Source: Idiomarina sp. 34-48-12 (lineage in GTDB: Bacteria > Pseudomonadota > Gammaproteobacteria > Enterobacterales > Alteromonadaceae). From it: a DNA stretch of 45,910 bases. The notes under the pieces were generated by a model. The model saw only the letters and a program-made list of their open reading frames with translations, had not been told where the DNA came from and searched no databases. The DNA is taken from the NCBI GenBank assembly GCA_002279005.1, contig NCJS01000003.1, positions 1 through 45,910 of the forward strand. Reading direction: 5' to 3'. Shown one piece after another: positions 35,983-45,620 of this stretch. The translations under genes and the position numbers were made by a program. Each line of letters opens with the position of its first letter. The stretch's first letter is position 1.

Positions 35983-36573
35983 ATGAGTATGGATAGCCTA
36001 CGTGAACTAGATATTAACGAATTGCCATTCTGGCCACGCCCTTTCCGTATTGCCGTGTTGGTGATTATTGCAATAGCGGTGCTTGGTCTTAGCTATCATT
36101 TTATCTTGGCCGATGAGTGGGCGAACTATAAACGTGAAGTCGCCAAAGAATCGCAACTCAAACAGGATTACCAAACCAAGTATCAAACAGCGGTTAATTT
36201 ACCTTTGTACCGTGAGCAACTTGCGCAACTTAATAGTGATCTTGAAACTCTATTAGCCATGCTACCGAACGATGATGAAACGCCAAAACTGCTTGATGAT
36301 ATCAGCTTAATTGGTACCAAGAGCGGCTTGCGCTTTGACCGAATTGAATGGCTGATGCCGCAACCACGCGAGTTCTATACAGCCTTACCCATGCGTATTG
36401 AGCTGAAAGGTGCTTATCACCAAATCGGTGATTTTGTCGGACAGATGTCGAGTCTTGATCGCATCATTAGTGTCAAAGATTTCAAAATGCAGTTGCAAGA
36501 TGATGAAGGCACCTTGAGCCTTTCAGTTAATGCCGAGACTTATCGTCAACAAACGTTGAGGGCGCAACCATGA
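35983..36573 (+). CDS. pilO: PilO, type IV pilus inner-membrane protein
   Basis: The 196-aa protein has a short cytoplasmic tail (MSMDSLRELDINELPFWP), one membrane helix (about 24-43), a coiled coil and a C-terminal ferredoxin-like fold, as in the PilO family. The ATG at 35983 matches the family start and follows GGAGG by 12 bases, a long spacing; the frame is open upstream inside pilN but without family resemblance. It overlaps pilP by 4 bases. Confidence 0.94.
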   Translation: MSMDSLRELDINELPFWPRPFRIAVLVIIAIAVLGLSYHFILADEWANYKREVAKESQLKQDYQTKYQTAVNLPLYREQLAQLNSDLETLLAMLPNDDETPKLLDDISLIGTKSGLRFDRIEWLMPQPREFYTALPMRIELKGAYHQIGDFVGQMSSLDRIISVKDFKMQLQDDEGTLSLSVNAETYRQQTLRAQP

Positions 36574-37109
36574 TGAAAAAATTAATGGTGTCGCTAGCAA
36601 CGTTTGGTCTATTGGCTGGCTGCGCACCAACAGGGCATCAAGATCTAGAACAGTTTACAGCCGAGGTTCAGCAAAATGCGAAACCAGGTATTAGCCCACC
36701 TCCTGAATTACCGGAGCTCGAGCGAATTCAATATACTGGTGCGGACATTCGCAACCCGTTTCAACCTACCCCGTTGCGTGACAATACCGCGCAAGCTGCT
36801 GGTCAAAACTGCCCGCAACCGACACTAGGGTCACCGAAGGGCGGCCTAGAGGGTGTTGCCTTAGACCAATTAGCGCTGAGTGGCACCATGCGCTCTGGTA
36901 ACGGCCAATTACTCGCCTTGTTAGTTTCGAACGAGGGGAAATTATTCCGCGTACAACGTGGTGATTTTATTGGTCTTGATAACGGCCGCATCACTGCAAT
37001 TACTCCACAACAAATTTCGATTCGTGAATGGTTAGCAACTGGCGATGGTTGTTGGCAACAGCGCGACGTATCGTTAACCTTGCTGAACTCGCAAAGGAGC
37101 TCGAACTAA
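36570..37109 (+). CDS. pilP: PilP, type IV pilus lipoprotein
   Basis: The 179-aa lipoprotein has signal peptide MMKKLMVSLATFGLLAGC with the lipobox LAGC (Cys at 18). A disordered region follows (about 25-75) that contains DIRNPFQP, the family signature; then comes a beta-sandwich domain with GGLEGVALDQLALSG and GDFIGLDNGRITAI. PilP links PilNO to the secretin PilQ. Two adjacent ATG codons are possible starts. The last base of its stop is the first base of the pilQ ATG. Confidence 0.95.
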   Translation: MMKKLMVSLATFGLLAGCAPTGHQDLEQFTAEVQQNAKPGISPPPELPELERIQYTGADIRNPFQPTPLRDNTAQAAGQNCPQPTLGSPKGGLEGVALDQLALSGTMRSGNGQLLALLVSNEGKLFRVQRGDFIGLDNGRITAITPQQISIREWLATGDGCWQQRDVSLTLLNSQRSSN

Positions 37110-39274
37110 TGAAGCACTTAATCCGTACCTTATGTCTACTGCTGTTGATGCCGCTTGCGGTATCGGCCAATGAGCTCTTACGGGTTGAGCAGATTGCGCT
37201 GAATAAAGATCGATTTAATCTTGAAGCGCACTTTTCAAAACGTGTCGAGTCGCCTGTTGTTACCCGTAGCAGTAATAAGAATCTCCATGAGTTTTTATTA
37301 CTGGGCACTAGCGCCAACATGCCTGATGGCCGTTTAGATCTGCCAAACCATCCTTTGCTCGATTACGTTGAGATTGAACAGCAACGTGAAGACCTTATGC
37401 TGCGTGTTTATACCAAAAAGCCGCTTGAAAACCTGATGAGTCGTTTTGGTGAAGTGATGGTATTAGTGTTCGTTGCACCAAAAGATGGTAGCGAGCCAGC
37501 ACAGTCAACCGCTAAACCGGCTGCTGAAAAGCCTGCCGCAAGCAAACCTGCAACCGCGAAGCCAGCGCAGCCACAACCGGAACCAGAAGCCGTTGAGAGT
37601 AAACCTACACCGGCGAAACCAGCACCAGTGAAAGCGGAAACAACCAAACCGGCTGAGCAGCCACGCGCTGAGGTTCGTACGGATAGTAAGCAGGTACCTG
37701 AAAAAACCGCGGTTACCAACATCAATTTCTTCCGCCTACCGAATGATGTGGGTCAGGTAAGTATTGCCTTAAACACAGATAATGTTGAGCACGAAGCGCG
37801 TATGCGTGGCAATGATCTTGAGTTGATTCTGTATGATACAGAGTTGCCAGAAGATCTATTGTATGTGCTTGATGTCAGCCAATTCGCAACACCTGTTGCT
37901 TATGTTGAAACGTTCCGTGATGGTCGTCACAGCCGAATCAAAATTGCCGGTAAGCGCAAGTTCAAGCATCAGCTCGAACAAATTGATGGCTATTTACGAC
38001 TGAACCTTGCCGAAGCACCGCAAGTGGATGCGCAAGAAGCCAAAGCAAAATCGAGCCAGAAGCCGATTTCACTGAACTTCCAAGATGTTCCAGTACGCCA
38101 ATTACTGCAGATTTTGGCTGATGAAAACAATCTAAACCTTGTCGCTAGTGAATCAGTAACCGGCAACATTACCTTGCGCTTAGAAAACGTACCGTGGGAG
38201 CGTGCGCTTGAAACGATCTTGCGCGTTAAAGGCTTGGATAAGCGTTACGATGAGAACATTTTGATTGTTGCGCCGGCTTCTGAACTTGCGCAGCGCGAAG
38301 CTGAGCAGCTAGAAAGCCAACAACGCATGCAAGAGCTGGCGCCGCTAGAAAGCTCGTACATTCAAATTAACTATGCGAAAGCCGAAGAGATTGCTCAAAT
38401 TCTGCGTACCGATAGCTCCGATCTTCTTTCAACTCGCGGTGCGGTGACGGTTGATGAGCGCACAAACACCTTATTAGTGCGCGATACGCCAGAACAAATT
38501 GATACTGTGAAGGCGATGGTTGCAGTACTCGATGTGCCAGTGAAGCAAGTGATTATCGAAGCGCGTATGGTTACCGTTCGGGACAATATTAGCGATGAAC
38601 TGGGTATTCGTTGGGGTATCACCGAACCAACATTAGATACTTCGGTACCACCGCCTTGGGGAACCGGTACCAACGTCACGGGCGATTTCAATGTGAACCT
38701 ACCAATCGCTTCACCGGCAGCCACTATTGGATTCTAGGTTGCGAAGCTCGCAGATGGCCGATTACTTGACCTTGAATTGTCAGCGCTTGAGCGTGAAAAC
38801 AAAGGTGAGATTATTGCTAGCCCGCGTATAACGACAGCTAACCAGAAAGAAGCCTACATTGAACAAGGTACAGAAATTCCTTACGTTGAAAGCGCTTCAT
38901 CAGGTGCAACGTCTGTTCAGTTCAAAAAGGCCGTATTGGGCTTAACTGTGACGCCGCAAATCACGCCTGATAACCGCGTGATTCTTGACTTAGTGATCAC
39001 TCAGAACACCCGTGGTGAAACTGTAAGTACACCAACTGGCCCTGCGGTATCCATTGATACGCAAGAAATTAGTACTCAGGTGTTGGTTGAGAACGGTGAG
39101 ACGATTGTACTGGGCGGTATCTATCAGCAACAAATCTTGAATGACATTTCAAAAGTGCCGTTGCTGGGTGATATTCCGTACGTTGGCGTGTTGTTCCGTA
39201 CCGATAGCCAAGTTAACGAAAAGCGTGAATTGTTAATTTTCGTCACACCACGAATTGTAACGAATACGCCGTAA
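37109..39274 (+). pseudogene. pilQ: PilQ type IV pilus secretin, interrupted by an in-frame amber codon
   Basis: The frame runs for 721 aa if one TAG (38735-38737, codon 543) is read through. A signal peptide (1 to about 21, VSA-N) is followed by two AMIN-type regions (about 25-125 and 205-310) joined by an Ala/Lys/Pro-rich linker. Next come an STN-type domain (about 330-400), one secretin N-domain (about 415-480) and the secretin barrel. The barrel, including LDLELSALERENKGEIIASP and VPLLGDIPYVGVLF, lies almost wholly after the TAG. The base change CAG to TAG would explain it, since Gln fits this position. No frameshift is present and the rest looks intact. As written, the 542-aa product would lack the pore. 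Confidence 0.9.
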
Positions 39275-39286
39275 ACCTTGCTTATG

Positions 39287-39371
39287 TAGCTGTGACTTGC
39301 GATAATCGCGCATCTTTTTGGTTGGGTAAAGGAAGGTCTTGAGACACTCCGGATTCCGTGAGTCACAGCTA
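39287..39371 (+). repeat. Long-range inverted repeat between pilQ and aroK
   Basis: TAGCTGTGACT (39287-39297) and AGTCACAGCTA (39361-39371) are perfect 11-base arms 63 bases apart. In RNA four further pairs, including two G-U, extend the stem. The enclosed region has a smaller CGGATTCCG element. It fills most of the 124-base gap before aroK; no T-run follows. Confidence 0.5.
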
Positions 39372-39398
39372 GTTAAATAAGTGAAGTAACACATCAAT

Positions 39399-39917
39399 AT
39401 GGCTGAAAAACGTAACATTTTCTTAGTGGGCCCTATGGGCGCCGGTAAAAGCACAATCGGGCGACAATTAGCCCGCCAACTCCATCTCGAATTTTTTGAT
39501 TCTGACACCGAAATCGAACGCCGTACCGGCGCCGATATCTCTTGGGTGTTTGAGTTAGAAGGCGAAGAAGGTTTTCGTTTACGCGAAGAAAAAGTTATCG
39601 AAGAACTTACTGAGAATACCGGTATCGTGCTCGCGACTGGTGGCGGCTCTATCTTAAGTAAAGAAAGCCGTAACCGACTTTCAGCTCGTGGCGTGGTGGT
39701 GTATTTACAAACCACCATTGAGAAGCAACTTGCACGCACACAACGCGACAAGCGCCGCCCCTTGATTTCCGAAGCAGACAACCCGCGTGAAGTGCTCGAA
39801 AACCTCGCTGAATTACGTAATCCGCTGTATGAAGAAATCGCTGACATTGTTGTGCGCACTGATGAGCAAAGCACCAAGGTCGTGATTGATCAAATTATCG
39901 AAAAAGTAGGTTTATAA
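39399..39917 (+). CDS. aroK: Shikimate kinase I
   Basis: The 172-aa P-loop kinase phosphorylates shikimate with ATP. Walker A is [11 protein letters not shown] at residues 11-21, the shikimate-binding DSDTEIERR follows at about 33, and the GGGS loop lies near 80 and the R-x9-RPL lid near 117-126. Length and start ([14 protein letters not shown]) are those of AroK. The order pilQ-aroK-aroB is widely conserved in gammaproteobacteria. Confidence 0.98.
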   Translation: MAEKRNIFLVGPMGAGKSTIGRQLARQLHLEFFDSDTEIERRTGADISWVFELEGEEGFRLREEKVIEELTENTGIVLATGGGSILSKESRNRLSARGVVVYLQTTIEKQLARTQRDKRRPLISEADNPREVLENLAELRNPLYEEIADIVVRTDEQSTKVVIDQIIEKVGL

Positions 39918-39947
39918 CTTACCAAGCTTTTAATGTCGGAGGCGCTC

Positions 39948-41048
39948 ATGCAGAACACCACACAGCAAATCATCGTGGGTTTGGGTGAGCGCAGCTACCC
40001 TATCGATATCGGCGCTGGATTACTCTCACGCGCCCCGTTATTCGAGCAATTACCACAACAAGTTTTATTGCTCTCAAACACCATCGTTGATCCGTTGTAT
40101 GGCGACCAAGTGCGCGCTCAATTACAACAACACACGGTAGTGACGCACCTCGTTGAAGACGGTGAAGGCGCTAAAAGTTTCGCCAATTATGAAGCCATAA
40201 TGGACACTCTTATTCGCCATAACTTTAACCGTGACTGCGCCATTATTGCGCTGGGTGGCGGTGTTGTTGGTGACTTAGCTGGCTTTGTTGCCGCAACCTA
40301 CCAACGCGGTGTTGGCTTCTATCAAATTCCAACCACACTCTTAGCACAAGTCGATTCATCGGTCGGTGGCAAAACCGCAATTAATCACACCGGTGGTAAA
40401 AATTTGGTTGGTGCGTTTTATCAACCACAAGCCGTATTGATTGATACCAACTGCTTAAAGACGCTGAACGCACGTGATTATGCCTGTGGCTTAGCCGAAG
40501 TGGTGAAATACGGCATTATTGCCGATGCTGAATTCTTTGCTTGGTTAGAAGCACATCAGAACGAACTCAACCAACGCGATGCAGTAGCGCTGACCTACGC
40601 CATACAGCGCAGCTGTGAAATCAAAGCTGAGGTAGTTGCGGCTGATGAGCGTGAGCAATCGGTGCGCGCACTCTTGAACCTTGGGCACACCTTTGGGCAT
40701 GCGATTGAAGCGGCGCATTATGAGAGCTGGAAACACGGTGAGGCCGTTGCTGCTGGCACCATCATTGCCGCCTACCTGATGCATCAACAAGGCCGCCTCA
40801 GTAGCCATGAACTCACCCGCATTGAAACGCTCTTACAACAACTGAAGTTGCCGGTACGTGCGCCAGAAATGCCATTAGAGCGCTGGCAGACCTTCATGCA
40901 ACGTGATAAAAAAGTACAAGCCGGTGTGGTTCGGTTAGTGTTGCCAACAGCTATCGGACAAGCCTGTCTCGAGCCTTGGTCTGATTGGCAGGCAATTGGT
41001 AACGCCATTGCAGCCATGAGCCACCCCGACGCACATAGCCCTTTATAA
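39948..41048 (+). CDS. aroB: 3-dehydroquinate synthase
   Basis: The 366-aa NAD- and zinc-dependent enzyme makes 3-dehydroquinate from DAHP. GGGVVGDLAGFVAATY and PTTLLAQVDSSVGGKTAIN contain the NAD and substrate sites; GHTFGHAIE and HGEAVAAG carry zinc-binding His residues. I chose ATG 39948 because GGAGG sits 5 bases before it; an ATG five codons earlier overlaps that SD. In E. coli damX follows aroB; here dam follows directly after 18 bases. Confidence 0.98.
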   Translation: MQNTTQQIIVGLGERSYPIDIGAGLLSRAPLFEQLPQQVLLLSNTIVDPLYGDQVRAQLQQHTVVTHLVEDGEGAKSFANYEAIMDTLIRHNFNRDCAIIALGGGVVGDLAGFVAATYQRGVGFYQIPTTLLAQVDSSVGGKTAINHTGGKNLVGAFYQPQAVLIDTNCLKTLNARDYACGLAEVVKYGIIADAEFFAWLEAHQNELNQRDAVALTYAIQRSCEIKAEVVAADEREQSVRALLNLGHTFGHAIEAAHYESWKHGEAVAAGTIIAAYLMHQQGRLSSHELTRIETLLQQLKLPVRAPEMPLERWQTFMQRDKKVQAGVVRLVLPTAIGQACLEPWSDWQAIGNAIAAMSHPDAHSPL

Positions 41049-41066
41049 TAAAATGAGCCGAGTAGC

Positions 41067-41945
41067 ATGACGAAGCAGCGCGCCTTTCTGAAATGGGCAG
41101 GCGGTAAGTACAACCTCATTGAATCAATCACCGCGGTTTTGCCCGAGGGCAATAAACTGATTGAACCATTTGTAGGCGCTGGCTCGGTATTTCTTAATAC
41201 CGACTACCCGAAATACTTACTCAACGATGTGAACCCTGACTTAATTACGCTGTTTAAGTTTGTGAAGCGGCGCCCAAAGCGTTTCATTGAAGATGCCCGT
41301 AAGTTGTTTTGCATGGCGAATAACACACCTGAAGCTTACTATGCGCTGCGCCAACAATTTAACGCCAGTACTGATCCGTATGAGCGTTCGTTGCTATTTT
41401 TATATCTCAATCGCCACGGCTATAACGGGTTGTGTCGTTATAATTTATCAGGGCAATTTAATGTCCCGTTTGGACAGTATCAGCGTCCCTATTTCCCACA
41501 GGCAGAGATTGAGTTTTTCGCCGAAAAAGCACAGCGTGCGACATTTACTTGCATGGGCTTTGAGCAAGTATTTCGTCGAGCGCGCAAAGGCGATGTGGTT
41601 TATTGCGATCCGCCCTATGCACCACTGAGTTTAACCGCGAACTTTACCAGTTATGCTTGTGGTGGCTTTGGGATGGATGACCAAACCGAGTTGGCTCGTC
41701 GCGCTGAACATACGGCAAGAAAACGCGGTATTCCGGTGCTGATTAGTAACCACGACACTGAATTTACTCGGTTACTATATAAAAAAGCCGAATTAGAAAG
41801 CCTGCAAGTGGCGCGGTTCATTAGCCCGAAAGGCGATAGCCGCGGTAAGGTTGCGGAACTCTTGGCGCTATATCAGCATGATCGCAATAATGTTGTTGCC
41901 CTTACCCCAGAAATAAGACCTGAATTACGGAAGCGTTTACGATGA
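41067..41945 (+). CDS. dam: DNA adenine methylase (GATC)
   Basis: The 292-aa alpha-class N6-adenine methyltransferase starts QRAFLKWAGGKYNLI, with the SAM motif EPFVGAGSVF near residue 33 and the catalytic DPPY in VVYCDPPYAPL near 182. It closely resembles E. coli Dam, which methylates GATC for mismatch repair and replication timing. It lies after aroB as in Enterobacteria but without damX, and leads a tightly overlapping gene string: 4-base overlaps with elaA, then rsmJ. Confidence 0.97.
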   Translation: MTKQRAFLKWAGGKYNLIESITAVLPEGNKLIEPFVGAGSVFLNTDYPKYLLNDVNPDLITLFKFVKRRPKRFIEDARKLFCMANNTPEAYYALRQQFNASTDPYERSLLFLYLNRHGYNGLCRYNLSGQFNVPFGQYQRPYFPQAEIEFFAEKAQRATFTCMGFEQVFRRARKGDVVYCDPPYAPLSLTANFTSYACGGFGMDDQTELARRAEHTARKRGIPVLISNHDTEFTRLLYKKAELESLQVARFISPKGDSRGKVAELLALYQHDRNNVVALTPEIRPELRKRLR

Positions 41946-42388
41946 ACTGGCAGTTAAAAGCTTTTGCTGAACTCACGACTACCGAGCTTTACGACATTAT
42001 TCAACGCCGCGAACAGGTGTTTGTGGTGGAGCAAACCTGTCCCTATTTAGATGCCGATGGTAGCGATGTCAACGCTCTACATTTATGGGCCGATAGCGAT
42101 AAAGAAACGGTTGTGGCCTATGCGCGTATCTTTCTTGGCGAAGGTGGCGATGGCTACAGTCGCATTGGTCGTGTTCTCACCGCGCAGTCGGTGCGCCGTT
42201 TCGGGCTGGGTCGCGAGCTAATGCAACGCGCACTGGATGTCTGCCATACCTATACACCGCAATTGCCAATTCGCTTGGGTGCCCAAGTGTATTTGCGCGC
42301 ATTCTATGAAAGCTTTGGCTTTGTTGCCATTAGCGAAGAGTACTTAGAAGACGACATTCCGCACATTGATATGGAACGCCAACCATGA
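41942..42388 (+). CDS. elaA: ElaA-type GNAT acetyltransferase
   Basis: The 148-aa GNAT protein has the ElaA pattern: ELYDIIQRREQVFVVEQTCPY, DADGSDVNALHLW, IGRVLTAQSVRRFGLGRELM (acetyl-CoA loop) and a late QVYLRAFYESFGFV. Its substrate is unknown. It overlaps dam and rsmJ by 4 bases each (ATGA), so it is almost surely co-translated with both. Confidence 0.88.
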   Translation: MNWQLKAFAELTTTELYDIIQRREQVFVVEQTCPYLDADGSDVNALHLWADSDKETVVAYARIFLGEGGDGYSRIGRVLTAQSVRRFGLGRELMQRALDVCHTYTPQLPIRLGAQVYLRAFYESFGFVAISEEYLEDDIPHIDMERQP

Positions 42389-43065
42389 GCGAAACCCCAT
42401 CCGACAGCGCCTTCGTTTTAGAACAAAGCGCGGACGGGTTACAACTGCGTTGGTTAGACCAACCGAAAATGCACCCACTACGCCTAGATTTCTTAGCCGG
42501 TAAAACCGCATTTCGTGCAGCGCAAGCGCGCATCAAAGACGAAGCAATAGCGCGTGCCTGTGGTCTGCACAAATTAAAGAACCCAAGCATTTTAGACGCA
42601 ACCGCTGGTCTAGGTCGCGATGCCCAAGTACTAGCTCAATTAGGCGCAGTGGTTGGCTTGAACGAGCGCCACCCGATTGTGAAGCAGCTACTTGCCGACG
42701 CCTTAACCCGACTGCATGAAGCCATGCCAGAATGGCAGCATCGTCTATACTTGGTGGACGTTAGCAGCTCAGACGACATTGCGGACGACAGCTTTGACGT
42801 GGTTTATTTGGACCCGATGTACCCAAAAGGTGATCGCAAAACCAAAGCAGCCGTAAAGAAAGACATGCAAATGTTTCAACAGCTTGTCGGCGCCGATGAA
42901 GACGCCGATGATTTGTTGCGACCTGCGCTACGAATAGCCCGTCAGCGGGTGGTGGTTAAGCGCCCCCAGCATGCTGACTTTTTAGCTGGTGTTTCCCCGC
43001 ATGCCCAAGTGGTTAGCAAGAAACACCGCTTTGATCTTTATTTTCCGGAGCAACATCATGATTAA
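42385..43065 (+). CDS. rsmJ: 16S rRNA (guanine-1516-N2)-methyltransferase
   Basis: The 226-aa methyltransferase modifies G1516 of 16S rRNA with SAM. The SAM motif is LDATAGLGRDAQVLAQLG near residue 70 and the catalytic YLDPMYPKG lies near 148. The MHPLRLDFLAGKTAFR segment is typical of RsmJ (YhiQ). It overlaps elaA by 4 bases and the peroxiredoxin gene by 8. Confidence 0.95.
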   Translation: MSETPSDSAFVLEQSADGLQLRWLDQPKMHPLRLDFLAGKTAFRAAQARIKDEAIARACGLHKLKNPSILDATAGLGRDAQVLAQLGAVVGLNERHPIVKQLLADALTRLHEAMPEWQHRLYLVDVSSSDDIADDSFDVVYLDPMYPKGDRKTKAAVKKDMQMFQQLVGADEDADDLLRPALRIARQRVVVKRPQHADFLAGVSPHAQVVSKKHRFDLYFPEQHHD

Positions 43066-43540
43066 AACGAATGACAGAATTCCTGCTGGTACGTTGACTG
43101 CACTTGGCGAAGTTGGTTTGCAACAATTTAACCCAGCTGAGTTATTTGCCAAAGGCACGCACGTGTTATTTGCTGTACCGGGTGCGTTCACCCCAACCTG
43201 CTCTGAAAAGCACTTACCAAGCTTTGTAAAGCATGCCAATGACCTGCGTGCACAAGGCGCTCAGACCATTGCCTGTGTAGCAGTAAACGATGCTTTTGTG
43301 ATGAAAGCTTGGGGCAAGGCCCTGAATGTTGATGATAGCGTGATGCTGCTTGCTGACGGCGATGTGTCATATCACCAACAGTTGGGTTTAATTAAAGAAA
43401 CAGGCAGCTTTGGCGGTACCCGCGCGGAGCGTTATGCCATGGTCATTACCGACGGTGTGATCACCCACTTGTTTGTTGAGGACGAGAAAACTTACGGCGT
43501 CAGCAGCGCTGAGCACGTACTCGAAGCTCTGCAAGGTTAA
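43058..43540 (+). CDS. Peroxiredoxin (Prx5-type)
   Basis: The 160-aa thiol peroxidase has the peroxidatic Cys in PGAFTPTCSEKHLPSF (about residue 48), with the Prx5 family's NDAFVMKAWGK block and a late FGGTRAERYAMVI. It reduces hydroperoxides using glutathione/glutaredoxin or thioredoxin, which I cannot tell apart here. The ATG at 43058 follows CCGGAG; earlier in-frame codons lie inside rsmJ and do not look like family sequence. Confidence 0.92.
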   Translation: MIKTNDRIPAGTLTALGEVGLQQFNPAELFAKGTHVLFAVPGAFTPTCSEKHLPSFVKHANDLRAQGAQTIACVAVNDAFVMKAWGKALNVDDSVMLLADGDVSYHQQLGLIKETGSFGGTRAERYAMVITDGVITHLFVEDEKTYGVSSAEHVLEALQG

Positions 43541-43544
43541 TGCC

Positions 43545-44735
43545 GTGTCGCAGCCTGCCGTACATGATGTGATTGTGATTGGGGCCGGCGCTGCTGGTCT
43601 GCATTGTGCGGCAACTGCAGCAAAGCGTGGTCGACGGGTACTGGTGCTCGATCACGCCAAGCAAGCTGGTAAGAAGATTTTGATCTCGGGCGGTGGTCGC
43701 TGCAACTTTACTAATATGTATGCCAGCCCCGAGAACTACCTCTCTGAAAATTCGCATTTTTGTAAATCGGCACTAAGTCGCTATACCCAGTGGGATTTCA
43801 TTGGGTTAGTCAACGACTACGGTATTGCTTACCACGAGAAAACACTGGGCCAGCTATTTTGCGATAACAGCGCCAAAGATATCGTCAATATGCTGATGAA
43901 AGAATGCAGCAAACACGGCGCCCACGTACAATTACGCACCGAAGTGCTGAGTGTCGAACACACAGCTCATGGCTATGTGGTAAATACATCGCAGGGCTTG
44001 CTACAAGCCGAGAAAATCGTTGTTGCTTGTGGCGGGTTGTCGATGCCAAAACTCGGCGCAACCCCGCTCGGATATCAGCTCGCCGAGCAATTTGGCCATC
44101 GTATTGTGCCCGTGCGCGCAGGGTTAGTGCCATTTACCCTGCATGATGCCGATAAGCAACGCTATGCCGAACTCTCTGGGCTCTCGGTTGATGTGGTGGC
44201 GAGTAATCAGCGCGCCAGCTTCAAAGAGGCCATGTTGTTTACTCATCGCGGCGTGTCAGGGCCTTCCATGCTGCAAATATCGTCGTATTGGCACCCAGGC
44301 GAAGCTGTCGAAGTGAACCTGCTTCCGCACGAAGACGTGTTTGCCAAGCTCAATGAATTGCGCCATAGCCGACCGCGCATGAGTTTACGCACCGTCGTAC
44401 AAGAATGGTTTCCCAAACGCCTCGCACTCACCTTATGCGAGCAGTATCAGTGGCCGGATAAAAATCTTGCCGACTGCAATAATGCGTTACTTCAACAAGT
44501 TGCAGATACCCTACACCAATGGCCCTTAAAGCCTAACGGCACGGAGGGCTACCGCACCGCAGAAGTCACCCTCGGTGGCGTGGATACCAATGAAGTGAGT
44601 TCGAAAACCATGGAAAGCCGTTTGCAGCCTGGCTTGTATTTCATTGGCGAAGTACTTGATGTGACCGGCTGGTTAGGTGGCTACAACTTCCAGTGGGCGT
44701 GGTCGAGCGGCTGGGTTTGCGGCGAGAGTCTCTAA
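43545..44735 (+). CDS. yhiN: YhiN-type FAD-dependent oxidoreductase (HI0933 family)
   Basis: The 396-aa flavoprotein has an N-terminal Rossmann motif GAGAAGLHCAATAAKRG, the family signature GKKILISGGGRCNFTN near residue 48, and a C-terminal block LYFIGEVLDVTGWLGGYNFQWAWSSG that closes the FAD site. Its reaction is not established. The start is GTG 43545, with AAGG 8 bases upstream; the frame is open further into the peroxiredoxin gene but without resemblance. It starts 4 bases after that gene's stop and is the last gene of the dam string. Confidence 0.9.
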   Translation: MSQPAVHDVIVIGAGAAGLHCAATAAKRGRRVLVLDHAKQAGKKILISGGGRCNFTNMYASPENYLSENSHFCKSALSRYTQWDFIGLVNDYGIAYHEKTLGQLFCDNSAKDIVNMLMKECSKHGAHVQLRTEVLSVEHTAHGYVVNTSQGLLQAEKIVVACGGLSMPKLGATPLGYQLAEQFGHRIVPVRAGLVPFTLHDADKQRYAELSGLSVDVVASNQRASFKEAMLFTHRGVSGPSMLQISSYWHPGEAVEVNLLPHEDVFAKLNELRHSRPRMSLRTVVQEWFPKRLALTLCEQYQWPDKNLADCNNALLQQVADTLHQWPLKPNGTEGYRTAEVTLGGVDTNEVSSKTMESRLQPGLYFIGEVLDVTGWLGGYNFQWAWSSGWVCGESL

Positions 44736-44855
44736 ACCGATTTGGGGACTGCCCTCAAACATAAATTATCTCACTGTGATCTGCTCACCATGGTTTTCAG
44801 TACTACACTCAGTTCAAGTCACTCTTTTCATATTGCTTCGACTGGGAGAACTCTC

Positions 44856-45553
44856 ATGAAAAAATCGATTGGTTTATTGGCGGCACTGGTAGCATCTGCT
44901 CTGCTGGCTCCGACAGCATTTGCACAAGACGAGAAAGCAGCATTGGTGCCGTGCAATGGCGCAAAGGTGACAATATCTTTTACTTCGCCGGTGAAGCGCT
45001 AGGTTGGCGTGGTCTTCGCAATGACGTCTGGTTATTTGAAGCTACCGTGGGCTTTGATGAAGGTCGCGAAGAGGCTGATTCGGATGACGGCCGCTTGAAT
45101 GGCCTCGGCGAGTCAGATGAAGGTGCTGAATTCGTGCTACAAGCACGCCGTGCTTTTAATGCCGATTGGCGTTATTGGCTTGATGGTCGCATCATCGCCG
45201 GTGAAGACGGAAATATTGGTCTGTTTGGCGTTGGCCGTCGCTTCGGTGAGCAAAACGATGGCACTGGTTCTGAATTAGCTGTTGTTGCGGTGTTTCACGA
45301 TAGCGATCGTGCTAACAAAGATTTCGGCATTACCGCCGCACAATCAACTGCATCAGGTTTACCTGCCACCAGCTTAGATAGCGGCATTCGTTCGGTTGGC
45401 GTGCATTATAATTATCGTCAATATATTAATGAGAATTGGTTGGTTTTCGTTGAGGGTCTTTATGAGCACTACCTTGGCGATGTTGCTGATAGCCCAATTA
45501 CTCGCAACAACTATGAAGCGGAATTAGGCGTCGGATTTATTTACCTATTCTAA
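44856..45553 (+). pseudogene. MipA/OmpV-type outer-membrane protein, frameshifted
   Basis: ATG 44856, with GGGAG upstream, opens a clear signal peptide (MKKSIGLLAALVASALLAPT, cleavage after AFA), but that frame ends at 45001. The family-like body continues in another frame from about 44942: VQWRKGDNIFYFAGEALGW, then beta strands, the MipA/OmpV-like ADSPITR near the end, and a C-terminal Phe (YLF) used for outer-membrane insertion. The switch needs loss of one base or gain of two near 44930-44942. Only about 8 residues separate the signal from the QWRKGD strand, where relatives have some 25-30, so a small deletion probably caused the shift. Otherwise intact sequence suggests a recent event or an error. 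Confidence 0.7.
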
Positions 45554-45572
45554 CCTACATTTAACGTATATG

Positions 45573-45620
45573 GCTCAGGCTCGTAAAATGTAAATCAATT
45601 TTGCGTTCCTGAGCGGTTTT
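45573..45620. terminator. Hairpin between mipA-like gene and dbpA
   Basis: GCTCAGG and CCTGAGC form the outer stem, with inner CG and AAAAT/ATTTT pairs making a long imperfect hairpin. On the plus strand GGTTTT follows. It lies between convergent gene ends, so it may terminate transcription from both sides. Confidence 0.5.

Noticed and set aside
38777..39274. Separate secretin-like gene after pilQ
   Set aside because: It is in the same frame as pilQ with only a TAG between, lacks an SD and a signal peptide, and continues the PilQ domain without a break.
44951..45553. Independent 200-aa outer-membrane gene starting at GTG 44951
   Set aside because: No SD, no signal peptide, and the signal peptide lies just upstream in another frame, so one broken gene is the simpler reading.
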